Part shown: one piece after another, positions 31,197-37,404 of the stretch
Position numbering within the stretch: the stretch's first letter is position 1
Layout of the letters: each line of letters begins with the position of its first letter
Source: a virus
DNA: 41,611 nt
Strand: one strand, 5' to 3'
IMG/VR virus record: IMGVR_UViG_3300036845_000265
Location: 1-41,611 of that record
Made by a program: the position numbers and the translations under genes
The notes under the pieces: model-generated
Databases searched by the model: none
Told to the model about the DNA's origin: nothing
What the model saw: the letters and a program-made list of their open reading frames with translations, nothing else

Positions 31197-31912
31197 AACT
31201 CGCCATCGTCTTTGTCAGGGATCACCAGTTTTAACTGCTCATCTTCAGGCTGACTATAGGCGACGTCGGCGGGCGTCTCGATCCGCCGCGTCACCGCATA
31301 GGCCCCAAGCGACCGGGCGCGCTCCGTCTTCAGCTCAAGCAGATCGCAAAACGAGTTGAGCCCGCTCGCCAAGACGCCCTGAAAGGCCCGGTCAGGAAGG
31401 ACGATACGGTGGTACATCGGCATCTGCGGATGCCACGACAGGAAATTCACGCCCTCGAAACCGCCAACGAGTATCTGACCCTGCAACTGGACCATGTGAT
31501 CGTCGCCCACGCCGTCCAGCAGATAGCCAAGGTGCGTGTGCGGGGCCGGGCACTTGACCTCAAGCGCCTCGCGATGGCCCTTGAACAGCCGATCGGGCGA
31601 GGCCCCAATGCGTCCGTCATCGGACGTGATGAAGCCGCCGGGCTCAACCTTCACGTCGTTCACGAACTCGAACGCCGCGATGGCGTTGGGCTCATTCAAC
31701 CGGCCATGCTCAATCCATTGGATGAAGCCGAGCTGATCGTCCTGCGTTTCGTTTAACAGCCGCTCACAGATCAGACGATACATGTACACGTCGGCTTGCT
31801 TCGATGGCTTGCCGCCGGGGGTGACGATGCGGTGGAAGTTGCTCGACGTCGGCCGGCCGAGCCGCGCCGCGTACCATTGGCTCGATCCTTGATCGACGCG
31901 ATAGAGTTTCAT
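31193..31912 (-). CDS. YqaJ-type recombination exonuclease
   Basis: A 239-residue exonuclease of the lambda exonuclease/YqaJ type that resects double-stranded DNA ends to give single strands for annealing. Motifs: SSQWYAARLGRPTSSNFHRI, GRLNEPNAIAAFEF, then GASPDRLFKGHREALEVKCP, with D107, E118 and K120 forming the nuclease metal site. Adjacent to Erf, it gives a two-component recombination system. The stop overlaps the HNH start; its ATG overlaps the previous gene's stop. Confidence 0.88.
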   Translation of the reverse strand: MKLYRVDQGSSQWYAARLGRPTSSNFHRIVTPGGKPSKQADVYMYRLICERLLNETQDDQLGFIQWIEHGRLNEPNAIAAFEFVNDVKVEPGGFITSDDGRIGASPDRLFKGHREALEVKCPAPHTHLGYLLDGVGDDHMVQLQGQILVGGFEGVNFLSWHPQMPMYHRIVLPDRAFQGVLASGLNSFCDLLELKTERARSLGAYAVTRRIETPADVAYSQPEDEQLKLVIPDKDDGEL

Positions 31913-32163
31913 CTGTCGTCATCCTTCACGAACACGACCAGCCCCAATCGTTGCGCGATCTGGCCCGCCTGAAACTTCCACTTGTGCCGGTTCCAAAAAC
32001 CACGGCAGCAAGCGTCCTTGGAATGGTGACAGACGCGGTAGCCTTTGAAGCCGCCATAGTTGTCGCGCACGTCGTTTTCCAGTTTCCTAATGTCGAGCGG
32101 GCTGTCCTTGCGATAGATGCAAGTCGTGCACGCCTTCGCCTGAACCTTAAAACCGTGTGTCAA
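31909..32163 (-). CDS. Conserved small Cys-rich phage protein
   Basis: An 84-residue protein; the likely start is TTG 32163, as the frame upstream to ATG 32229 overlaps another gene. Core KACTTCIYRKDSPLDIRKLE, GYRVCHHSKDACCRGFWNRH and IAQRLGLVVFVK belongs, from memory, to a widespread phage family of unknown function with a Cys/His cluster, probably metal-binding. It lies directly before the exonuclease gene and may assist it. Confidence 0.72.
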   Translation of the reverse strand: MTHGFKVQAKACTTCIYRKDSPLDIRKLENDVRDNYGGFKGYRVCHHSKDACCRGFWNRHKWKFQAGQIAQRLGLVVFVKDDDR

Positions 32164-32275
32164 TGCGATTGGCGACGATCGCCCAAAGCGGCTCGCCCTC
32201 CCATGCGAGCGGGAGCGGGATTTCGACATACCAACTGCGATCTTCCTGCGGCGCTTCGGCGCGCATCGCCATCAT
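32147..32275 (-). CDS. Small hypothetical protein, possibly truncated by HNH
   Basis: At least 42 residues from ATG ATG 32275 (MMAMRAEAPQEDRSWYVEIP). The open frame continues upstream into the HNH 3' end without a better start, so the original N-terminus may have been lost when the HNH gene was inserted. No function recognised. Confidence 0.45.
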   Translation of the reverse strand: MMAMRAEAPQEDRSWYVEIPLPLAWEGEPLWAIVANRIDTRF

Positions 32276-32342
32276 GACCCGACACCGCTGCGGCGTCGGA
32301 TAGCGCCAGACGCTGAACCTTCGACAAGCCCATGCGTCGGAG

Positions 32343-32798
32343 CTAAACGTAGCAGCGAGCGTCAGAACGATTGTTCCTTTGCTCAACAGCCGTAGCCCAT
32401 CGGCAATTCCCCGGCTCGTAGTCGCCATCGTTGTCCTCCCGGTCGATGCTGTGCCCCGATGGTCGCGGACCCATGTCAGCAAAAAACGCCTCGAAAGAAT
32501 TGCGCCAGCGTTCGCAGACCTTGATCCCGCGCCCGCCGTAGCGGTCGTAACAGCGCGCTTTCGGATTAGTGCAGCGTTGGATCATTGTCGTCCACGTCTC
32601 GTACTCGACGCTTTTCTTGCGGCGTTTGGTTCCACCGCCAGATTGTCCGTGGGTCCGCGTGTCCGGCCGGATGCAGCCGCAGCTTGCTTGGCCGCGAAGC
32701 AAGGCGTCGCCGCGCACAACATGCTCATTGCCGCAATCACACAGACAATGGAAATAGACGCGCTTCTGCGTGCTGTAAGAAAACGTCCGCACGCTCAA
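32343..32798 (-). CDS. HNH homing endonuclease, in frame after erf
   Basis: A 151-residue protein if started at TTG 32798. Paralogue of 20776 and 30684: [13 protein letters not shown] with [23 protein letters not shown], and [20 protein letters not shown]. The conserved N-terminal TGQRFGRL lies upstream of the TTG, in frame, directly after the Erf stop codon, with no ATG/GTG/TTG between ([12 protein letters not shown]). So the gene has lost its start, uses TTG, or is reached by stop readthrough. Confidence 0.8.
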   Translation of the reverse strand: MSVRTFSYSTQKRVYFHCLCDCGNEHVVRGDALLRGQASCGCIRPDTRTHGQSGGGTKRRKKSVEYETWTTMIQRCTNPKARCYDRYGGRGIKVCERWRNSFEAFFADMGPRPSGHSIDREDNDGDYEPGNCRWATAVEQRNNRSDARCYV

Positions 32799-32831
32799 AC
32801 GCCCAAACCGTTGTCCAGTGAGGCCACCGGA

Positions 32832-33581
32832 TCATTTCTTCACCCTCCGAGCCTTGTCCTTGAGCGCCAGCAACAGCCGGTTGAAGTCGCGCTGCCGCAC
32901 GTCCTCCAATCGCTCCGCGCCGTTGACCATCAATCGAACGAACGCCAGTTCGTCAGTCTTGGTCGCCTTGATCAGCTCGATCAGTTCAGCCGTCTGAGCG
33001 GCGTCGATCAGCGCCTCAAGCGCGCCGCGTCCGTCGTCGTCCCTGCCCTTGCGAACGACGTTGCAGAGGTCGTCGGTAATGTACCGCTTGGCGTAGCGGC
33101 GCGACGAGCCGCGCGCCTGTATCGAATTGCGCCCCGGACCCTGATCGGCAGGCAGCGTGTAGGTTGACGACCGCTCCCAGCCCCAGCCCGACAGCGTGCC
33201 CGTGATCGTCACGCCGTCCTTATCGTCGCGCGACGTGAAGCTGATGGCAAAGCCATGCTTGGCCAGAAGCGGCCGGATCACGACGTCCATCGCTTCGATT
33301 GTCGTGAAATTATAGCGCCCCTTGCCTGTCCCAAGATCGACTGTGCCGTCACGTTCGACTTGCGGCATGTCCGCGCTGAACTCAGCGTAGTGCCGTTGGA
33401 ACGACTCGCGCGCCTGATCGGCCAAGACCTCGCGGCGCATATTGAGCATCACTTCCAACTTGTCGGCGGGAATGTCCGGGTTGGCGAGCGCCTGCATCAG
33501 GAAGACGGCAAAGGCCTCTGCCGGGGCCGCGCGCTCGATCCGCTCAACGATCGAGCCGCCTTCCTCGTGAGTGTCATTCAT
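32832..33581 (-). CDS. erf: Erf-type single-strand annealing protein
   Basis: A 249-residue recombination protein of the ERF superfamily that anneals complementary single strands, here with the adjacent YqaJ-type exonuclease. Diagnostic core: FSADMPQVERDGTVDLGTGK, GRYNFTTIEAMDVVIRPLLA, KHGFAISFTSRDDKDGVTIT, then GPGRNSIQARGSSRRYAKRY. The basic C-terminus (KDKARRVKK) is followed at once by the HNH frame. Good match in length. Confidence 0.9.
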   Translation of the reverse strand: MNDTHEEGGSIVERIERAAPAEAFAVFLMQALANPDIPADKLEVMLNMRREVLADQARESFQRHYAEFSADMPQVERDGTVDLGTGKGRYNFTTIEAMDVVIRPLLAKHGFAISFTSRDDKDGVTITGTLSGWGWERSSTYTLPADQGPGRNSIQARGSSRRYAKRYITDDLCNVVRKGRDDDGRGALEALIDAAQTAELIELIKATKTDELAFVRLMVNGAERLEDVRQRDFNRLLLALKDKARRVKK

Positions 33582-33738
33582 GAGTTTTGGCCTCGTTGCT
33601 TTTCATATCCTCGAAGATGACGGCGAGGATCGCGAGCGCCGTGCCCCAAGGGATGAAACGGGCGAGTTCAACGAAAGCTTCGCCGGGCCGATCTTCGTAG
33701 ACAGTGACGATAGGTTTTGCTGCTGGCTTATCGCTCAT
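33574..33738 (-). CDS. Small membrane protein, first gene of leftward recombination block
   Basis: A 54-residue protein from ATG 33738 with GGAAGG upstream. The hydrophobic segment FIPWGTALAILAVIF suggests one membrane helix, between a polar head and a charged tail. The stop overlaps the Erf start region. It is the first gene behind the divergent promoter at 33767-33794. Function unknown. Confidence 0.7.
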   Translation of the reverse strand: MSDKPAAKPIVTVYEDRPGEAFVELARFIPWGTALAILAVIFEDMKSNEAKTHE

Positions 33739-33766
33739 AAACGAACCTTCCTCGCTGGCTGTGGAA

Positions 33767-33794
33767 AGCGTATATGATTCGGTTGACGTGTCAA
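33767..33794. promoter_or_regulatory. Divergent promoter/operator TTGACGTGTCAA
   Basis: A 12-bp inverted repeat TTGAC-GT-GTCAA (33783-33794) lies between diverging blocks. Minus: TTGACA (33789-33794), 16 bases, TACGCT (33767-33772). Plus: TTGACG (33783-33788) with no clear -10 at standard spacing. It parallels the palindrome at 2852-2865 and lies beside an HTH gene, its probable regulator. Confidence 0.58.
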
Positions 33795-33823
33795 GCGCAC
33801 CGTATGACAGTGAGGCAACCCTA

Positions 33824-34300
33824 ATGGACGACTTCAATCACCAACTCGACCAGCTCGCCGAAGCCATCGCCGTCCCTGCGCTCAAGCGCGAGTTTCGCGC
33901 CCTTGTCCACCGGCTGCGCTACCCGATGGCCGACATCCTCGCCAAGGTGCCCGGCGACAGCCTCGCTGACCGCGCCCGCGCCATCGGCGTGTCGCGCCAG
34001 ACCATCTACGTATGGACGGACGAAAAATTCAGGCCGGTTCCGGCCATGGCCAAAAAGATCGCCAAGCTGACCGGCGTCCCGGTCGAACATATCCGCGAGC
34101 TGGAGGAACAGGATGACACTGGAGGAACGCCTCGTAAGGCGGCTGCGAAACTGGCAGGCCGCAGCAAAGCAGCATCGGGAGGCGATGGACGAACTGGACG
34201 AGGAAGTCGACAGCCACGAGTGGCGGCTCCACAAAAGCGAGGCCGAGTGCTTCGAAAGGTGCGTGTCAGAAATAGCGGCCGATCTGGCAGCAAGAAATGA
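33824..34300 (+). CDS. Helix-turn-helix regulator
   Basis: A 158-residue protein from ATG 33824 (GTGAGG upstream). Residues of about 46-66 (SLADRARAIGVSRQTIYVWT) form a HTH, followed by FRPVPAMAKKIAKLTGVPVE, the pattern of a Cro/CI-like DNA-binding domain. The C-terminal third is Arg/Gly/Ala-rich and overlaps the next gene's frame by 188 bases. It likely regulates the divergent promoter at 33767-33794. Confidence 0.75.
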   Translation: MDDFNHQLDQLAEAIAVPALKREFRALVHRLRYPMADILAKVPGDSLADRARAIGVSRQTIYVWTDEKFRPVPAMAKKIAKLTGVPVEHIRELEEQDDTGGTPRKAAAKLAGRSKAASGGDGRTGRGSRQPRVAAPQKRGRVLRKVRVRNSGRSGSKK

Positions 34301-34361
34301 CCCTAAAAAGAGGCGGCCAACCCGAAAACAAAAACCCGCAAACGCACGGATGCTCGCGTGA
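34113..34361 (+). CDS. Charged coiled-coil protein overlapping HTH gene
   Basis: An 82-residue protein with GGAGGAACAGG before ATG 34113. LEERLVRRLRNWQAAAKQHR, then EAMDELDEEVDSHEWRLHKS is a strong coiled coil; the C-terminus is basic. It overlaps the HTH gene by 188 bases in another frame and the truncated HNH gene by 65. The strong ribosome site and composition favour it as a real gene. Confidence 0.65.
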   Translation: MTLEERLVRRLRNWQAAAKQHREAMDELDEEVDSHEWRLHKSEAECFERCVSEIAADLAARNDPKKRRPTRKQKPANARMLA

Positions 34362-34503
34362 ACTGATTTATTCAACTTGGAATCAAATGCGCGAGCGTTG
34401 TTCCAACCCTAAATCCAGTTCTTACAAATGGTACGGCGGGCGCGGTATCACAGTAGCGCCTAAGTCGAATACCGCTTTCCCCGGACACAACTGTCGGGTG
34501 TAG
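34297..34503 (+). pseudogene. Truncated HNH endonuclease remnant
   Basis: The 68-residue frame opens MTLKRGGQPENKNPQTHG, then IYSTWNQMRERCSNPKSSSY and KWYGGRGITV, matching the first half of the HNH proteins at 20776, 30684 and 32343. After GGRGITV it diverges (APKSNTAFPGHNCRV) and stops; the second half with the HNH core is missing. The break coincides with the start of the inverted repeat at 34473. No other copy of the lost half exists in the window. Either an assembly break or a rearrangement cut the gene. Confidence 0.82.
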
Positions 34504-34557
34504 GGGCGCGTTCAACACTTCATCGGATGCCTCTTAGTATTGGCGAAGTAATCGCAG
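34473..34557. repeat. Right copy of 85-bp perfect inverted repeat
   Basis: Exact reverse complement of bases 1-85. It begins about 15 bases after the HNH similarity ends and stops before TATAGAGTTGG. Two such copies could be recombination sites for inversion of 86-34472, or the signature of a misassembled contig end. Confidence 0.95.
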
Positions 34558-34865
34558 GTATAGAGTTGGCACGATGCTTGCTCGTTACTTTCCCTATACC
34601 CTCGCTTGCCTCTTGCTTCTGCTAGACCGAAGCTATAAAGGAACTTCGGATTCGCAGAAACGTCTCTGGGTCGTGCGTGCGCGACCGCTGCGCAGCAGGC
34701 CCCGAGTTTTTACAAAAGGCAAAACCTTCAAACCACTTCCGTTCTGGAAAATTTATCCGTTAGAGCCTTCCGGGTGGAGACGGGTGGAGACAAAATCATA
34801 TAACGCTCAGGCGCGCGCGCGCGCGTAGGGGAGATATAGTAAAGGGTGTCCACCCGTCTCCACCC
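34558..34865. other. Non-coding, repeat-rich region, candidate replication origin
   Basis: No convincing gene. It holds GGGTGGAGAC as a direct repeat (34772-34791) and a 17-bp perfect inverted repeat (34772-34788 and 34849-34865) with a 60-base spacer that includes a GC dinucleotide run of about 15 bases (34811-34825) and the AT-rich TATATAG-like stretch at 34834-34840. It abuts the 3' end of the primase-helicase gene. Iteron-like repeats beside such a gene are typical of origins; function is inferred. Confidence 0.5.
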
Positions 34866-36179
34866 TCAGAAGGGATCGAGGAGCGTTAAACCACGCATGT
34901 AGTTTGTGCCGTTGACGGTTTTCCGTTCAAAGCGGTGTTTCGTTGCTTCGTGGAAGGTGTTGTTATTAAGTTTCTTTTCGCCGTATTTGTTCGCCCAATC
35001 GTTGAACGACAGGAGGGCGAGGCCGGGTTTGACGTTGCCGTTCGGGTTGAGGTCGCAGCGTTCTTCAATCCAGCGGGCGATGGTGTCCTGATTGCGGAAA
35101 TATTCGTCCCCGGCGGCCACAATGTCAGGCGGTGGATTGAGGCCGTTTTCAAACCAGTCGAGGCAACCGTCGATCATCCATCTGAGGATTGCCGGGAACT
35201 CGTTGCGGAGGGCTGATTTGAGGTTTGGGTCCGGGGTGGCGGGCGGGTGGTTGAACGGGATGATGCGCAGTCGGCGGCGCAGACCGGAGGCGACCGACTT
35301 GAGTTCGGGGACTTGCTCGCCGTTGATCCAGAGCTTGTGCGAGGGCACGAAGTCGAACACCCGGCCGCGCGGCTGGCGGGCCGACAGGTGGTCGGAGCCG
35401 GTGATTTCGTTGACGAAGGCGTCGCTCCACGTCGCGCCCTTTTCCGGTTCGGAGGCGAGGACGAAGCGTTTGCCGGGGAGTTTGGCGCGGTAATATTCGA
35501 GCGCGCGCCATCCGGTGTCGGTGAACATGGTCATCGGGACTGAGGCGCCGTAGTCGCGCAGGATCGCCTTGATCGTGGTGGTTGCGGTCCCCTTGCCGGA
35601 TCCGGACTTGCCGGCGAGGTAGAACAGGGCTTCCTCGCTGGTGAGCCCGGTCAGGCTGTAGCCGCAGGCGCGTTGCAGGAACTGGATGTTTTCGGCTTTG
35701 CCCTCAAGCGCCTGATCGAGGAAATCGAGCCATCGCGGACAGTCTTGGCGCTCACTCGGGGCGCAGGCGGTGACTTTGGAAATCATGTCGTCGGGGAGGC
35801 CCAGCCGCAGCGTCCCGGCTTGGAGGTCGACGGTTCCGCCCGGCGTGCCGATCATCCACGGATCGTTGTCCCAATTTTCGTTGACGGTGGCGACTTCCTG
35901 CATGACGCGCGCGCCAGTCTCGACGTTGCTGGCGAAGCGGACCTTTTGGACGGTGGCGGTGTTCGATAGCCCCCGGCAGAGGCCAAGGATCATTTCGAGG
36001 ACTTTGCCTTTGCGGTCCTCGCGCCAGCGATTGTTGTGCCAGATCAGCCACGCCCCGGTGTCGTGGTTGTAGCGGAGGTCGTCTTTGTGGGCGTCTACAA
36101 ACTGCCGCATGACATCTTGTTCGGTGAGCTGGGGGGCGGGGGTGGCGCGGGGAGGCGGAAGGCGGGTGACGTTGCTCAT
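34866..36179 (-). CDS. P4/D5-type primase-helicase
   Basis: A 437-residue protein from ATG 36179. It has the SF3-like helicase of phage P4 alpha and poxvirus D5: D5 N-terminal region to about residue 180, Walker A AGKSGSGKGT (about 189-198), Walker B-like KRFVLASEPEKG (about 237-248), sensor region HKLWINGEQVPEL (about 281-293) and basic RRRLRIIPFN with arginine finger (about 301-310). No separate N-terminal primase zinc motif is visible. It unwinds the phage origin using ATP. It directly overlaps the previous gene's stop (ATGA). Confidence 0.9.
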   Translation of the reverse strand: MSNVTRLPPPRATPAPQLTEQDVMRQFVDAHKDDLRYNHDTGAWLIWHNNRWREDRKGKVLEMILGLCRGLSNTATVQKVRFASNVETGARVMQEVATVNENWDNDPWMIGTPGGTVDLQAGTLRLGLPDDMISKVTACAPSERQDCPRWLDFLDQALEGKAENIQFLQRACGYSLTGLTSEEALFYLAGKSGSGKGTATTTIKAILRDYGASVPMTMFTDTGWRALEYYRAKLPGKRFVLASEPEKGATWSDAFVNEITGSDHLSARQPRGRVFDFVPSHKLWINGEQVPELKSVASGLRRRLRIIPFNHPPATPDPNLKSALRNEFPAILRWMIDGCLDWFENGLNPPPDIVAAGDEYFRNQDTIARWIEERCDLNPNGNVKPGLALLSFNDWANKYGEKKLNNNTFHEATKHRFERKTVNGTNYMRGLTLLDPF

Positions 36180-36409
36180 ATCCGCGCTCCGTCGTCGTCG
36201 GGATCCGCTTTGCCGAGACGATTGACGAGCGCGATCGTCGCCTTCGTCAGAACTGAAATTTGCCTTGCGTTGGTTCGGACGATGGCGTCGTCGCCGCGCT
36301 GGGCGGCGAGGAGGAGGGAGGACCATAGGTTGACGCCAAGGTCCGCCTGCCGGGCAAGCTCGTGGTATCGGTCAAGGTCCAAGGCGGCAGTGAGCTTGTC
36401 GTTTGGCAA
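36176..36409 (-). CDS. Small helical replication-block protein
   Basis: A 77-residue protein from TTG 36409, supported by AAGGAGG 6 bases upstream. It is all-helical with LTAALDLDRYHELARQADLG and ISVLTKATIALVNRLGKADP. Not recognised. Its stop overlaps the primase-helicase start (ATGA), so both are co-translated; it may help load the helicase, but this is only positional. Confidence 0.68.
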   Translation of the reverse strand: MPNDKLTAALDLDRYHELARQADLGVNLWSSLLLAAQRGDDAIVRTNARQISVLTKATIALVNRLGKADPDDDGARI

Positions 36410-36639
36410 GGTTCCTCCTTGTGGTTTCTACAGAACCACTTGTAATCACTGGCTTTAGAATGACGGACGCCGAAGGGCGCGTAAGGCGCTCCGCATGTCG
36501 CGCACGGGTGGTCCTCCATCGCCCGGGTCAAAATTGACCCTTCCGATGGTTGGACAGGCGCGCGAGCGAGCGCGTCGAGTGACGCCTCGAACTCCGCTAA
36601 ACGGTTGCTGTCTTGGGGGGTTTGGGCTACATCTGGCAT
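36247..36639 (-). CDS. Zinc-finger-like protein, long overlap
   Basis: A 130-residue frame from ATG 36639. Residues of about 2-75 are reasonable (NRLAEFEASLDALARAPVQP, then HPCATCGAPYAPFGVRHSKA and YKWFCRNHKEEP), forming a CxxC...CxxH site. The last 50 residues are low-complexity Ser/Pro/Thr and coincide with the 36176-36409 gene over 163 bases, so the true gene may end early through an indel. It is the first gene of this leftward group. Confidence 0.5.
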   Translation of the reverse strand: MPDVAQTPQDSNRLAEFEASLDALARAPVQPSEGSILTRAMEDHPCATCGAPYAPFGVRHSKASDYKWFCRNHKEEPCQTTSSLPPWTLTDTTSLPGRRTLASTYGPPSSSPPSAATTPSSEPTQGKFQF

Positions 36640-36700
36640 CGCCTGACTTTTGGTTTGGTGACGCCTGTTACTGCGCTGGTGACTGGCACTCGATTGATTT

Positions 36701-36726
36701 GGGCGGCGTGGAAGCGCCGCCCTTTT
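36701..36726 (+). terminator. Hairpin plus T run, rightward orientation
   Basis: GGGCGGCG and CGCCGCCC pair perfectly (8 bp) with a 6-base loop, followed by TTTT at 36723-36726. It is oriented to stop rightward transcription, yet the nearest upstream genes are leftward. It may prevent read-through from elsewhere into the fibre genes or be a leader structure. Confidence 0.5.
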
Positions 36727-36774
36727 CCATGCTAGGCTCGCCCGCGAACCGCGCAAGGCGCCAGCCGTAGTGTC

Positions 36775-37080
36775 ATGCAGCATCTTCGACACCCAAGCTC
36801 TAGACCGTCCGTCGTCCTCGATCCGGCCGCGTTTGGCGTCTTTGACCCGTCATCCGGGACGGTTGTCGGCAGGCCCGGTCCTTTCGGCCGTGAGCGCGTC
36901 CTGTCTGCGCTGCCGCTCAATCCGGGGCCAACTCTGCTATCGCCACCAGCCGTTGTCCGTGATCCCGGCGCGGCCTACCTCGCGGACCCCGATGGCGCGC
37001 TGATCGGCGAGCCCGCTGTATGGGTCAACCGGATGCTGACGGTGCGCTTCACCGAAGACACCCGACGCCTGGGCTGGTGA
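36775..37080 (+). CDS. Hypothetical tail-region protein
   Basis: A 101-residue protein, first gene of the rightward fibre block. It is beta-like with SVVLDPAAFGVFDPSSGTVV, then LADPDGALIGEPAVWVNRML. Not recognised. Its place before a conserved small structural protein and the fibre suggests a tail component. Confidence 0.62.
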   Translation: MQHLRHPSSRPSVVLDPAAFGVFDPSSGTVVGRPGPFGRERVLSALPLNPGPTLLSPPAVVRDPGAAYLADPDGALIGEPAVWVNRMLTVRFTEDTRRLGW

Positions 37081-37083
37081 GCG

Positions 37084-37401
37084 ATGCCGCTGTCGCGCCG
37101 CTACAATCCGGAGCATCCACCGGGGGAAAGCTGTTCGTTCGGGCTTGACTATTCCCCGATTATCCCCGTGGGCGTGGGGATCGAACAGGGAACAGTTCAG
37201 GTACTTACGAACACCGCGACGCCGGTCGACGTGACGAGCCAATGGACTGTCGGCCCGGTGAGCGTGCGCGGCCGGGCGATTTATGCCACCTTGACCGGCG
37301 GCGTTTCCGGCACCGACTATCAGATCAAGTGGACGGCGACCGATTCGGCGGGGAACGTTTGGCCGCGCATCGCGCTCGTGCTTTGCGCCGACACGAGCTG
37401 A
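37084..37401 (+). CDS. Small conserved tail-region protein
   Basis: A 105-residue protein, opening MPLSRRYNPEHPPGESCSFG, then YATLTGGVSGTDYQIKWTAT and DSAGNVWPRIALVLC. This all-beta pattern (SRRYxPxHPxGE, GTDYQxxW) resembles small fibre-associated proteins that recur beside alphaproteobacterial phage fibres; the exact role is unknown. It starts 3 bases after the previous stop. Confidence 0.72.
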   Translation: MPLSRRYNPEHPPGESCSFGLDYSPIIPVGVGIEQGTVQVLTNTATPVDVTSQWTVGPVSVRGRAIYATLTGGVSGTDYQIKWTATDSAGNVWPRIALVLCADTS

Positions 37402-37404
37402 CCG

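Noticed and set aside
34574-34828. 84-residue ORF starting MLARYFPYTLACLLLLL
   Set aside because: The signal-like start is not backed by a ribosome site, and the rest is Arg-rich read-through of the repeat region; more likely non-coding.
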